DNA of 64,000 nucleotides from Labilithrix sp. (GTDB lineage: Bacteria; Myxococcota_A; Polyangia; Polyangiales; Polyangiaceae). The stretch spans positions 1 through 64,000 of the forward strand of contig JAHBWE010000016.1 of assembly GCA_019637155.1 (NCBI GenBank), read 5' to 3'. Positions 1 to 8,492 of the stretch are shown here, piece after piece; within the stretch, counting starts at the first letter, position 1; every line of letters begins with the position of its first letter. A program made the translations under genes and the position numbers. The notes under the pieces are model-generated. The model was not told the DNA's origin. It did no database searches and saw only the letters and a list, made by a program, of their open reading frames with translations.

Positions 1-1028
1 CGGTAGGCGTGCGGCTCTTCGGGGCTCGCCGGGGTGGCGGCGGGCACGCGTCGCACGGACTGCGCGCTCGGCGAGATCGCGGGCCGGTTCACGCCGGGCG
101 GCGACCGATGCACGTGAGGCGACGCGGCGCGGATGACGGACGTCGACGGCGCGCCGTCGGGGACCGACGGCAGGCGCGGCCGCACCGAAGGCGGGATGCC
201 GTCGGGGACGGAGGGCATCCGCGCGCGCGCGGAGGACGGCGCCTCGTCCGTGAACGAGGGCATGCGCGACCGAGGCGCCTCGTCCGTGAACGAGGGCATG
301 CGCGACCGCGGCGCCTCGTCCGTGAACGAGGGCATGCGCGATCGCGGCGCCTCTCCGTCGGCGCTCGCGTGCGGGGCCGCGCCTGGGGCGCCGGGGGCGC
401 TCTTCTTGACAAGGACGCGCCCCTTCGCGCCGGCGGGCAGCACCGCGTGGCGCGCGACGCGATGTTGCGGCTGCGCGGAGGTGGGCGGCGCGGTCGTCGG
501 CGGGAGCGTGTCGTCGTCGAGCTCGCCGAAGTCCTTCCTCGCGGGAGCGGGCGCGGGCGTCGTCGTGGACTTCGAGGCCTCCGCCGCGGCGTTGGCCTCG
601 GCGAGGACGGCGTCCATGTCGAGGTCGTCGTCCTCGAGATCGACCTCGAAGTCGCCGAGGTCGACGTCGATCGAGAGGTCCTCCATGCGGCTACGCGCGC
701 CGAAGCGGCGGTTCGCTTTCTGGATGTGGCGCTTGAACGTGCCTTCTTCGATCTGGCGGCAGATGCGCGTCCAGTACATCGCGTACGTGTTGAACTTCTG
801 CGTGACGACGTTGAAGCGGAAGCGCAGCGCCGTGTTGCGGATGTTCGCCTTGCGCAGGACCGCGAAGCGGCGATCGACGTCCTTGCGCGGAACGGTGGGC
901 TCGAGCTTCTCGTAGCCCATGAAGTACTGCTCGTAGATCGCGCGCAGGCGATCGACGCGCTCTTCGAGCTCACCGACTTGGATCTCGATCTCCTTCTGGG
1001 GATCGACAGGGTGTTTCGGATCCGCCAC
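1..1028 (-). CDS. MXAN_5187-family-like protein, C-terminus beyond window
   Basis: The frame is open from a GTG at 1028 down to the window edge, so the C-terminus is missing. An in-frame stop at 1065-1067 leaves GTG 1028 as the natural start. The first ~120 residues are a charged, Arg- and aromatic-rich region (EQYFMGYEKLEP, RKDVDRRF, IRNTALRFRF, YWTRICRQIEEGT) that I recognise as the conserved domain of the myxobacterial MXAN_5187 family, whose function is unknown. It is followed by an acidic stretch (LEDDDLDMDA) and a long Pro/Ala/Ser/Arg-rich, probably disordered tail. The tail carries three exact 12-residue repeats (SRMPSFTDEAPR), encoded by 36-bp DNA repeats at 238-345. No signal peptide or membrane segment is visible. 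The family call is fairly secure; the function is not known. Confidence 0.75.
   Translation of the reverse strand, partial: MADPKHPVDPQKEIEIQVGELEERVDRLRAIYEQYFMGYEKLEPTVPRKDVDRRFAVLRKANIRNTALRFRFNVVTQKFNTYAMYWTRICRQIEEGTFKRHIQKANRRFGARSRMEDLSIDVDLGDFEVDLEDDDLDMDAVLAEANAAAEASKSTTTPAPAPARKDFGELDDDTLPPTTAPPTSAQPQHRVARHAVLPAGAKGRVLVKKSAPGAPGAAPHASADGEAPRSRMPSFTDEAPRSRMPSFTDEAPRSRMPSFTDEAPSSARARMPSVPDGIPPSVRPRLPSVPDGAPSTSVIRAASPHVHRSPPGVNRPAISPSAQSVRRVPAATPASPEEPHAY
238..345 (-). repeat. 36-bp tandem repeat, three copies, in-frame
   Basis: Three consecutive 36-bp units start at 238, 274 and 310, and a partial fourth starts at 346. Each encodes SRMPSFTDEAPR on the minus strand. The near identity at DNA level, including third positions, points to recent slipped-strand or unequal duplication inside the disordered tail of the MXAN_5187-like protein. 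Confidence 0.9.
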
Positions 1029-1064
1029 GCGACCCGTAGCGTAAAGCGACGAGCAAGGCCCCCG

Positions 1065-1937
1065 CTAGAGCGGCGTGACCTTCACGTTGTCGAAGCACAC
1101 CTTTGCCTCCCACTCGTTGAACCCGAAGTGGTCGTGGCCCTGCCCGGCGAGGGGCTGGGGGTCGTTCCAGGAGAGGTAGTCGACGCCGTTGACCGACCAG
1201 CGCACGGTTTTGCCGTCGGTTCGCTCGATCTTGAACTGGTAAAGCTGCCCCCGCTGGACCGCCCGCTGGCGGGGATCGTCGCTCTCCTTGACGATCGGGA
1301 TGACCTTCCGGTCGGCCCCGTGCTCGTCGAGGCGGGCGAGGACCTGGAGCGTATTGTGCCAGCCGCCGAGGATCGTGAGGTAGCTCGTGGCGTTCGTGTA
1401 CGACGTGCCGGTCGCGTAGCTGCGGCCGTCTCCCCACACCTCGGCCTTGAGGTCGCCGTCGTCGGTGAGGGCCCAGGCGTCGAACTCGATCCGCGCGTTG
1501 ATCGGCAGCGTCCTGTTCAGCCAGACGCCGTGGTTCCGGGCCTTCTCGACGCAGAGCTTCCCGTTTTCGATGCGCCAGGCGTTGGTCCTCATCTGGGACC
1601 AGTTCGGGCCCAGGTTGTCGAGCTTCGGGGGCGGTCCCGCGTCGATCGCGAGGGTGAGGCCGCCCTCCGCGGTGTCCGTCCCACCCTCGGGCCGGAGGGC
1701 GGCGTCGATCGCCGCGGTCGCGGGGGTCGCCGCGTCGCCGAGGAGCGTCGCCTCGCCGCCGTCGGGCCGGTCGAAGGTGTCCTCGAAGGGGGCGGTCATG
1801 ATGTTCAGCGACGGCTTGAACGTCGTGGTCGCGACCGGGGTAGGGCCCGCGTCGTACGGCGGCGCGCTCCCGGTCGGGACGCAGGAGAGGACGCCGATCG
1901 CGGCGAGGCCGGCCAACCTGGAGAGCTTCGAGGTCAC
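1065..1937 (-). CDS. lipoprotein with concanavalin-like C-terminal domain
   Basis: The protein is 290 residues long. I place the start at GTG 1937 because it begins a clean lipoprotein signal (VTSKLSRLAGLAAIGVLSC), with the modified Cys in GVLSC; a longer in-frame extension upstream would overlap lgt and add an Arg-rich non-signal segment. An Ala/Pro/Asp-rich linker follows. The C-terminal ~170 residues (RIENGKLCVE, INARIEFDAWALTDDGDLK, YLTILGGWHNTLQVLARL, KIERTDGKTVRWSVNGVDY, CFDNVKVTPL) have the strand pattern of concanavalin/LamG-like domains found in many secreted proteins. This suggests a surface lipoprotein that binds or processes a carbohydrate. It is divergent from lgt, the enzyme that would lipidate it. 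No catalytic acid pair is evident, so binding is likelier than hydrolysis. Confidence 0.75.
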   Translation of the reverse strand: MTSKLSRLAGLAAIGVLSCVPTGSAPPYDAGPTPVATTTFKPSLNIMTAPFEDTFDRPDGGEATLLGDAATPATAAIDAALRPEGGTDTAEGGLTLAIDAGPPPKLDNLGPNWSQMRTNAWRIENGKLCVEKARNHGVWLNRTLPINARIEFDAWALTDDGDLKAEVWGDGRSYATGTSYTNATSYLTILGGWHNTLQVLARLDEHGADRKVIPIVKESDDPRQRAVQRGQLYQFKIERTDGKTVRWSVNGVDYLSWNDPQPLAGQGHDHFGFNEWEAKVCFDNVKVTPL

Positions 1938-2001
1938 GCCCCGCTCTTTACCATCGAATGGTCCGCCCGGGTTCCGACGTGGTAAACAGGGCGCGACCGT
2001 C

Positions 2002-3612
2002 ATGCATCCGATTCTCTTTCGCATCCCGCTTCCGAAGATGCCGCTCATGCTGTGGTGGGGCCTCGCCTTCATCGCGGCGATCGCGGTCGTCTCCGCTCTC
2101 AACGGTCTGCGCAAGAAGGACCGCGGTACCGCGGGCGTCGCGCTCGTCATCGCCGCCGGCGCCGGCGTCGCGGGCTACATGTTCCGCGAGACCAAGTTCG
2201 AGGCCGCGAACCTCCCCATCTACTCCTACGGCGTGATGCTCGGCCTCTCGCTCGTGGTGGGCTGGTACCTGACGCTCACCCTCGCCGAGCGCGACGGCCT
2301 CCCGAAGGAGACGATGGCGAACTGCTACGTGATCACGGCGATCGCCGCGATCCTCGGCTCGCGCATCCTCTACGTCGTCACCAACCCGGACGAGTTCAAG
2401 CAGGCGAGCGACTTCTTCGCCCTGCGCCGCGGCGGCCTCGTCGCGTACGGCGGCTTCCTCGGCGGCTACCTCGGGTCCTGGCTCTACCTCCGCTCGCACA
2501 AGATCCGGCTCATGCCGTGGGCGGACGTCGCGGTCCCGAGCCTCGCGTCCGGCCTCCTGATCACGCGCATCGGCTGCTACCTCTTCGGCTGCGACTTCGG
2601 CAAGCGCCTCCCCGAGGGCGCCCCCGGCTTCATCGCGAAGCTCGGCACGTTCCCGCAGTGGCCGAAGGAGACGCTCGAGGGCAGCGAGGGCTCGCCCGCG
2701 TTCGCGCGCCACCTCGACATCGTCGGTAAGCACACGCCCGCCGCCGACGAGCTCATGAAGATGGGCCACTCGTACCCGGTCCACCCGACCCAGATCTACG
2801 AGTCGCTCGTCGGCCTCGCGCTCCTCGTGCTCCTGCTGTGGCAGCGCAAGCACCAGCGGTTCCGCGGTCAGATCTTCTTCCTCTTCGCCTTCGGCTACGG
2901 CTACCTCCGCTTCCTGATCGAGTCGCTCCGTGACGACTCGGAGCGCGGCGAGTTCGGCCCGATGATGGGCGAGCACTGGCTCATCGCCGGCTCGCTCCTC
3001 GTGATGAGCGTCGCGTTCGTGTTCGGCATCTCGCTCGGCATCACGAACCCGAAGGTCCGCAACGTGGCGCGCGTCGCCGCGTTCGTCCCGCCGCTGGTGG
3101 CGTTCTTCATCCTGAAGCCCGCGTCGTTCGGCAAGCAGCAAGCGGTGCAGCTCTCGACGAGCCAGTGGATCGGCATGGCGACGGCGGTGATCTGCGCCTA
3201 CTTCTACGCGCAGTTCTGGGAGACCGCGCGCAAGAGCCCGAAGCTCGCGATGGGCCTCGAGTCCCTCGGCGACATCAAGGCGACGGCCGACGACATGGCC
3301 CCGCGCCGCAAGAAGGTCGACGACGACGAGGAGGACGACGAGCCGCACGACGAAGCGGAGTCCGAGGAGCCCGACGACGACACGGCCCCCGAGGCCCCGG
3401 TCGCGAAGAAGCCCAAGAAGAAGAAGGGCCTCAAGAAGAAGAAGGTCGCCGCTCCGGCCGAGGAGGAGCCCTCCGAGCCCGAGGGCGACGACGAGGCCCC
3501 GAAGCCCGCCGCGAGCGGCGGCACCGACGACGCCAAGACCGAGGTCGACGACACGAAGGTCGACGAAAAGGTCGACGAAAAGGCGGAAGAGAAGGAAAAG
3601 GACGACGCCTGA
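2002..3612 (+). CDS. lgt: prolipoprotein diacylglyceryl transferase with charged C-terminal tail
   Basis: Lgt transfers diacylglycerol from phosphatidylglycerol to the lipobox Cys of prolipoproteins in the inner membrane. The protein is multi-spanning and carries RGGLVAYGGFLGG, TRIGCYLFGCDFG (the variant of GRIGNF seen in delta-proteobacterial Lgts) and HPTQIYES. ATG 2002 starts just before the first hydrophobic segment (MHPILFRIPLPKMPLMLWWG). At 536 residues it is nearly twice the usual 260-300. There are extra membrane segments after the core, and from about residue 432 to the end there is a Lys/Glu/Asp/Pro/Ala-rich cytoplasmic tail (DDDEEDDEP, KKPKKKKGLKKKK, VDEKVDEKAEEKEKDDA). The many lipoproteins in this window are its expected substrates. 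The core call is strong; the tail's role is unknown. Confidence 0.93.
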   Translation: MHPILFRIPLPKMPLMLWWGLAFIAAIAVVSALNGLRKKDRGTAGVALVIAAGAGVAGYMFRETKFEAANLPIYSYGVMLGLSLVVGWYLTLTLAERDGLPKETMANCYVITAIAAILGSRILYVVTNPDEFKQASDFFALRRGGLVAYGGFLGGYLGSWLYLRSHKIRLMPWADVAVPSLASGLLITRIGCYLFGCDFGKRLPEGAPGFIAKLGTFPQWPKETLEGSEGSPAFARHLDIVGKHTPAADELMKMGHSYPVHPTQIYESLVGLALLVLLLWQRKHQRFRGQIFFLFAFGYGYLRFLIESLRDDSERGEFGPMMGEHWLIAGSLLVMSVAFVFGISLGITNPKVRNVARVAAFVPPLVAFFILKPASFGKQQAVQLSTSQWIGMATAVICAYFYAQFWETARKSPKLAMGLESLGDIKATADDMAPRRKKVDDDEEDDEPHDEAESEEPDDDTAPEAPVAKKPKKKKGLKKKKVAAPAEEEPSEPEGDDEAPKPAASGGTDDAKTEVDDTKVDEKVDEKAEEKEKDDA

Positions 3613-3669
3613 CGCCTCACCTTCGGTTGTGGCTTGCGGCGAGCGCGCGGGTCGGCGAAGACGCGGGGC

Positions 3670-5763
3670 ATGATTCGTCGTGTTGCTGCGCTCGGGCTCG
3701 TCGCTTCGTTCCTCGCGTGCGGGTCCGATCCTCCGCCGCCGCCGGTGGCGCCGCAGCCTCCGCCGCCGGCTCCGGTCGTCACCGCGCCGCCGCCCGCGAA
3801 GCCCGCGCCGAAGGCCGACCCGTCCGTGCTCGCGCGCAAGGTCATCTTCGGGAACCCGGACCACGCCGGACCGCGCGTCAGCTACGACGGCAAGCAGCTC
3901 GCGTGGCTCGCGCCGAAGGACGGCGTGCTGAACGTCTACGTCGCGCCGATCAACGACCCGTCGAAGGCGAAGGCGGTGACGGACGAGAAGGGCCGCCCCG
4001 TGAACGGCTTCTTCTGGACGTCAGACGGCAAGCGCGTCCTCTACGCGATCGACAAAAACGGCGACGAGAACGTTCACGTCTACAGCGTCGAGATCGCGAA
4101 CGGGAAGGTGACCGACCTCACGCCGTTCGAGAAGACGCAAGGCCGCGTCCAGGAGACGAGCGACAAGGCGCCGACGACGGTCCTCGTCGCGATGAACGAT
4201 CGCGACGCGAAGTACCACGACATCTACAAGGTCGATCTCGTCAGCGGGAAGCGCACCCTCGTGCAGAAGAACGAGGCGGGCTACGCCGGCTTCCTCACCG
4301 ACGAGGACTTCAAGGTCCGCTACGCGATGAAGTCGCGGCCGGACGGCGGCAGCGACGTCCTCGTCGCCGACGGCAAGGGCGGCTTCAAGGACTGGCAGAC
4401 GATCAAGTTCGAAGAGACGATGACGACGGGCCCGATGGGCTTCGACAAGGCGGGCACGACGCTCTACATGCGCGACTCGCGCGACCGCGATACGAGCGCG
4501 CTCTTCGCGTACGACACGAAGACGCAGAAGTCGAAGCTGCTCGCGGAGGACGCGCGCGCCGATCTCGGCGGCCTCATCGTCAGCCCGGTCGACGGACGCG
4601 TGCAGGCTGCATCTTTCGACTACGAGCGCCGCAACTGGAAGGTCCTCGACAAGTCGATCGAGCCGGACCTCGAGGCGCTGAAGAAGGTCGTCGACGGCGA
4701 CGTCGAGATCGTGAGCCGGAGCCGCGACGACAAGACGTGGACGGTGGCGTACGTCGTGAGCGACGGCCCGGTCCGCTACTACGTCTACGACCGCACGAAG
4801 AAGGAGGCGAAGTTCCTCTTCACGAACCGCCCCGCGCTGGAGGGGAAGAAGCTCGCGAAGATGCACCCCGTCGTCATCCCCTCGCGCGACGGGAAAAACC
4901 TCGTCAGCTACCTCTCGCTCCCGGTCGCCGCCGATCCGGACGGGAAGGGCAAGCCGAGCGCGCCGGTGCCGACCGTGCTCCTCGTCCACGGCGGTCCGTG
5001 GGGCCGTGACGGCTGGGGCCTCAACGGCATGCACCAGTGGCTCACGAGCCGCGGCTACGGCGTCCTCGCGGTGAACTTCCGCGGCTCGACCGGCTTCGGC
5101 AAGGCGTTCGTGAACGCCGGCGACAAGGAGTGGGCGGGCAAGATGCACGACGATCTCCTCGACGCGGTCGAGTGGCTGAAGAAGAACAACGTCGCCGACC
5201 CGTCGAAGATCGCGATCATGGGCGGGAGCTACGGCGGCTACGCGACGCTCGTCGGCCTCACGTTCACGCCCGACGTGTTCGCGTGCGGCGTCGACATCGT
5301 CGGTCCCTCGAACCTCAACACGCTCCTCGCGACGATCCCGCCCTACTGGGCCCCGATGTTCGAGAACTTCTCGAAGCGCATCGGCGACCCGCGCACGGAC
5401 GAGGGCAAGAAGCTCCTCACCGAGCGCTCGCCGCTCACGCGCGCCGGCGCGATCCAGCGCCCGCTCCTCATCGGCCAGGGCGCGAACGATCCGCGCGTGA
5501 AGCAGGCGGAGAGCGATCAGATCGTCGGCGCGATGAAGGCGAAGAGCCTCCCGGTCTCGTACGTCCTCTTCCCGGACGAGGGCCACGGCTTCGCGCGTCC
5601 GCCGAACCGCATCGCGTTCAACGCGGTCGCGGAGATCTTCCTCGCGCAGCACCTCGGCGGCGTCTACGAGCCGATCGGCAGTGACTTCGAGGGCTCCAGC
5701 ATCTCGGTCCCCGAAGGCGCGGCCGACATCGCGACGCTCGCGGACGCGCTGCCGAAGAAGTAG
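3670..5763 (+). CDS. S9 family prolyl-oligopeptidase-type peptidase, lipoprotein
   Basis: The protein is 697 residues long. ATG 3670 opens a lipoprotein signal (MIRRVAALGLVASFLAC), then a Pro-rich linker, a beta-propeller-like region to about residue 420, and a C-terminal alpha/beta-hydrolase domain. The catalytic triad is visible: Ser520 in GGSYGGY, Asp607 in GANDPRV and His639 in DEGHGF, with the oxyanion-region HGGPWG near residue 440. This is the arrangement of acylaminoacyl-peptidase/DPP-type S9 enzymes, which cleave short peptides. The lipid anchor places it in the periplasm or on the outer membrane. It lies 57 bp after lgt on the same strand and may be co-transcribed. Confidence 0.92.
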   Translation: MIRRVAALGLVASFLACGSDPPPPPVAPQPPPPAPVVTAPPPAKPAPKADPSVLARKVIFGNPDHAGPRVSYDGKQLAWLAPKDGVLNVYVAPINDPSKAKAVTDEKGRPVNGFFWTSDGKRVLYAIDKNGDENVHVYSVEIANGKVTDLTPFEKTQGRVQETSDKAPTTVLVAMNDRDAKYHDIYKVDLVSGKRTLVQKNEAGYAGFLTDEDFKVRYAMKSRPDGGSDVLVADGKGGFKDWQTIKFEETMTTGPMGFDKAGTTLYMRDSRDRDTSALFAYDTKTQKSKLLAEDARADLGGLIVSPVDGRVQAASFDYERRNWKVLDKSIEPDLEALKKVVDGDVEIVSRSRDDKTWTVAYVVSDGPVRYYVYDRTKKEAKFLFTNRPALEGKKLAKMHPVVIPSRDGKNLVSYLSLPVAADPDGKGKPSAPVPTVLLVHGGPWGRDGWGLNGMHQWLTSRGYGVLAVNFRGSTGFGKAFVNAGDKEWAGKMHDDLLDAVEWLKKNNVADPSKIAIMGGSYGGYATLVGLTFTPDVFACGVDIVGPSNLNTLLATIPPYWAPMFENFSKRIGDPRTDEGKKLLTERSPLTRAGAIQRPLLIGQGANDPRVKQAESDQIVGAMKAKSLPVSYVLFPDEGHGFARPPNRIAFNAVAEIFLAQHLGGVYEPIGSDFEGSSISVPEGAADIATLADALPKK

Positions 5764-5808
5764 CGCCAAGAAACCTTCGCGGCGGCGTGTTGTCAGTACA
5801 CGCCGCCG

Positions 5809-6405
5809 ATGAAACGCCTCGTCTTCGCCGCCGCCCTCGCGCTGCTGCCCACGCTCTACCGCTACGAAGGGTCCGACGCGCTCACGTTCGCGTGTCATCG
5901 CGACGGCGATCGCGCGGGCGCTTGTTACCTCGAGCCGACGCTGTTTCATCGTGTCGCGCGCCGTCTCGGCGCCCCGGCGAGGTGGCGACCCGAGCCCGCG
6001 ATCGCGATCGACGACCTCGGCGTCGCGACGCCGGCGGGAGACGGCACCGTCACGATCTTCTCCCGCAACGACTGCTGGACCTTCCGCGCGCAGCCCCACT
6101 CGTTCTGCCGCGGCCGGAGCTTCGAGACGTGGCGCCTGCCGGTGACGTACGACGAGCGCGTCGACGCGCGCGCGGAGAGCGCGGTCGCGCACCGGCTGAA
6201 CCGCTTCATCGCCGACGCGCGCGAGCGGACGTTCGTGCATCCGCGCCCGCGTCCGTTCGCGGCGTGGCATCTCCTCTTCTACGTCGCGGCGACCGCGCTC
6301 GCCGTCGCCTCGATCGGCCGCGCGCGCGGCGCGAAGACGAGGGCGTGGCTCCGCGCGATCGAGGCGATCCCGCCCGCGCCGCCGCTCACCCCGTACCGCG
6401 GCTGA
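5809..6405 (+). CDS. hypothetical membrane protein
   Basis: This is a 198-residue protein of unknown function. It has a hydrophobic N-terminus (MKRLVFAAALALLPTLYRY), a soluble middle with four Cys residues that could form periplasmic disulfides (ACHRDGDRAGACY, NDCWTF, SFCRG), and one membrane segment near residues 150-170 (WHLLFYVAATALAVASIG) followed by a basic stop-transfer stretch. The topology suggests a periplasmic domain anchored at its C-terminus. It starts 45 bp after the S9 peptidase stop, probably in the same transcript. I do not recognise the family. Confidence 0.65.
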   Translation: MKRLVFAAALALLPTLYRYEGSDALTFACHRDGDRAGACYLEPTLFHRVARRLGAPARWRPEPAIAIDDLGVATPAGDGTVTIFSRNDCWTFRAQPHSFCRGRSFETWRLPVTYDERVDARAESAVAHRLNRFIADARERTFVHPRPRPFAAWHLLFYVAATALAVASIGRARGAKTRAWLRAIEAIPPAPPLTPYRG

Positions 6406-6459
6406 GCCGCGCGGCGCGTGTGTTGCTTCGCGGCGCGTGAGCCTTACGTTGCGGAGACC

Positions 6460-6819
6460 ATGTCGCCCACGATGGTCACCGCCCGCCACACGCTCCTCGA
6501 TCTCCACAAGACGCTCCTCGACGAGGTGCGGATCGACTACGAGCGCGAGCACGGCCGCGTCGAAGGAGCGGGCGCGCTGCTTCAGCTCGTCGTCTCGGAT
6601 CCCGCGTTCGCGTGGCTGCGTCCGCTCTCGCAGCTCATCGTCGCGCTCGACGAGGGGGCATCGGAGGGCCAGCCGAAGTCGGTGCGCGCGATGTTCGAGC
6701 GACTCGTGCAGAAGGACGACCGCTTCGCGGCGCCATACCAGGCGAAGCTGCAGGCCTCGGCCGACGTCCTCGTCGCCCACGGCAAAGCGACCCGCGCGGT
6801 CGCAGCGCTCGGCATCTGA
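6460..6819 (+). CDS. small conserved-type hypothetical protein
   Basis: This is a 119-residue soluble, mostly helical protein. ATG 6460 is preferred to the upstream in-frame ATG at 6418, which adds a Cys-rich, unlikely extension. Features are RHTLLDLHKTLLDEVRIDYER, an amphipathic segment LLQLVVSDPAFAWLRPLSQLIVALDE, and FERLVQKDDRF near the middle. There is no signal peptide or recognisable catalytic motif. It sits just upstream of the radical SAM cluster; the 62-bp gap contains an AT-rich patch, so it may belong to the previous transcript instead. Function unknown. Confidence 0.6.
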   Translation: MSPTMVTARHTLLDLHKTLLDEVRIDYEREHGRVEGAGALLQLVVSDPAFAWLRPLSQLIVALDEGASEGQPKSVRAMFERLVQKDDRFAAPYQAKLQASADVLVAHGKATRAVAALGI

Positions 6820-6881
6820 CCAGAGATAGACATACTATCCAGCCGTCCGAACAAGTACGTTCGAGCGCCTTGGAGGGATCG

Positions 6882-8492
6882 ATGCGGGTTCTGCTCGTGA
6901 TGCCGACGCCGTTCGAAAATGGACGGCTCGGGCTCGAGAACGTGGTCTGGCTCTCGGAGCCGGTGGCGCTCACGGCGGTGGGCACCGCCATCCAGGGCGA
7001 GCACGAGGTCCGCGTGCTCGACATGCGCCTCGAGGACGAAGACGCGCTCGTGAAGACGCTCGCCTCCTTCCGGCCCGACGTCGTCGGCACCACGAGCATG
7101 ACGACCGACGCCTACCAGGCGAAGGCCGTCCTCCGCACCGCGAAGAACGTCGCGCCGGATGCGCTCACCGTCGTCGGCGGGCACCACCCCACGCTCTCGC
7201 CCGACGAGTTCGACCTCGACTACGTCGACGTCATCGTCCAGGGCGAAGGCGAGCACACCCTCCGCGAGCTCATGGCGCGCTGGTCGAAGCAGAAGGCGAC
7301 GGGCGACCGCACGTTCGAGGGAGTCCGCGGCACGCGCTACCGCGACGCGAACGGCGTCCGCCGCGTGAACGCGAAGCGCGAGCAGACGCAGAGCCTCGAC
7401 GACCTGCCGATCCCGAACCGCGACCTCATCGCGAAATACCAGGGTCGCTACTTCTTCACCGCGTTCCGGCCGATGGCCTCCATCTTCACGAGCCGCGGCT
7501 GCTCGTTCGACTGCAACTTCTGCGCGATATGGGAGTTTTACGAGCGCCGCACGCGCTTCCTCTCCGCGAAGAAGATCGTCGATCAAATGGAGGCGTGCCG
7601 CGAGCCGTTCGTCTTCGTGCTCGACGACAACTTCCTCACGAACAAGAGGCGCGTCGTCGAGCTGTGCGAGGAGATGGAGCGCCGCAGCTTCCGAAAATAC
7701 TGGATGACGCAGGGGCGGACCGACTTCGCCGCGGAGCACCCCGACCTCCTCGCCCGCCTCGCGAAGAACGGATTGGTCATGCTCCTCTCCGGCTTCGAGT
7801 CGAACGACGACGACAACCTCGCCGCGCTCCGCAAGAAGAGCAGCTGGGAGAAGAACCTCCGCGCGAACGAGGTGTTGCGGAAGAACGGGGTCATCTCCAC
7901 CGGCATCTTCATGGTCCGCGCCGACTGGACGAAAGAGCAATTTGCCCAACTCTACGATTACGTGAACAGCCTCGACATCGGCGTCCCGCTGTTCACCATC
8001 CTCACCCCGCTCCCAGGCACGCAGCTCTACCGCGCATACAAAGACAAGCTCCTCACCACCGATCACCGCCTCTTCGATCTGCTCCACGCGGTGTTGCCCA
8101 CCCGCCTCTCGCGCGCGGAGTTCTACCGCGAGTTCTCGCGCTCCTACGACGCGACCGAGACGTCGGTCCGAAACGCCTACAAACATTTCTTCAAAGCGCG
8201 CCCCGACTTCATTCCGCGGAACCTCCGCGGCATCGTCTGGTTCTATGCGCGCACGTGGCGCTATCAGCGAATCCACGGCGATTACCAGTCGTTCCTCCGC
8301 GACGAAGAAGGCCTCCTCGACGGCCCCGGCGCCAAAGCGGGATTGACGTGGCAAGACATCGAATATCCCACCGGCGAGGAGCACGAGGCCGAGTCGCCGT
8401 CCACCAACGGCAAGCTCGTCAAGCTGCGAATCCCGCGACGCACGTGGGCCGACGACGTCGCCGACGCGACCCTCGCCGGAGTCGGCGAATGA
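6882..8492 (+). CDS. B12-binding-type radical SAM enzyme
   Basis: The protein is 536 residues long. ATG 6882 follows a good ribosome site (GGAGGG, 6872-6877). Residues ~1-150 form a Rossmann-like cobalamin-binding-type domain (MRVLLVMPTPFENG, VVGGHHPTLSPDEF, VIVQGEGEHTLREL) but lack the DxHxxG base-off motif, as in many class B enzymes. The [4Fe-4S]/SAM motif is C207-x3-C211-x2-C214 (CSFDCNFC). Further TIM-barrel segments follow (VFVLDDNFLTN, LLSGFESNDDDN, TILTPLPGTQLY), then a helical C-terminal region. The architecture resembles BchE/HpnJ-type methyltransferases and cyclases. Its stop overlaps the start of the diiron oxidase gene (ATGA), so the two are translationally coupled. The substrate is unknown. 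Confidence 0.9.
   Translation: MRVLLVMPTPFENGRLGLENVVWLSEPVALTAVGTAIQGEHEVRVLDMRLEDEDALVKTLASFRPDVVGTTSMTTDAYQAKAVLRTAKNVAPDALTVVGGHHPTLSPDEFDLDYVDVIVQGEGEHTLRELMARWSKQKATGDRTFEGVRGTRYRDANGVRRVNAKREQTQSLDDLPIPNRDLIAKYQGRYFFTAFRPMASIFTSRGCSFDCNFCAIWEFYERRTRFLSAKKIVDQMEACREPFVFVLDDNFLTNKRRVVELCEEMERRSFRKYWMTQGRTDFAAEHPDLLARLAKNGLVMLLSGFESNDDDNLAALRKKSSWEKNLRANEVLRKNGVISTGIFMVRADWTKEQFAQLYDYVNSLDIGVPLFTILTPLPGTQLYRAYKDKLLTTDHRLFDLLHAVLPTRLSRAEFYREFSRSYDATETSVRNAYKHFFKARPDFIPRNLRGIVWFYARTWRYQRIHGDYQSFLRDEEGLLDGPGAKAGLTWQDIEYPTGEEHEAESPSTNGKLVKLRIPRRTWADDVADATLAGVGE

Noticed and set aside
238..345. Regularly spaced direct repeats as a possible CRISPR array.
   Set aside because: The 36-bp units are contiguous with no unique spacers and are in-frame coding sequence.
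4021..6780. A 919-codon minus-strand open frame opposite the S9 peptidase.
   Set aside because: It spans three plus-strand genes, has Arg/Val/Glu-biased composition and no recognisable motif; the S9 triad on the plus strand decides the strand.
6820..6845. A -35/-10 promoter in the AT-rich patch TAGACATACTAT before the radical SAM genes.
   Set aside because: TACTAT could be a -10 element, but no suitable -35 hexamer lies about 17 bp upstream, so I could not support a promoter call.
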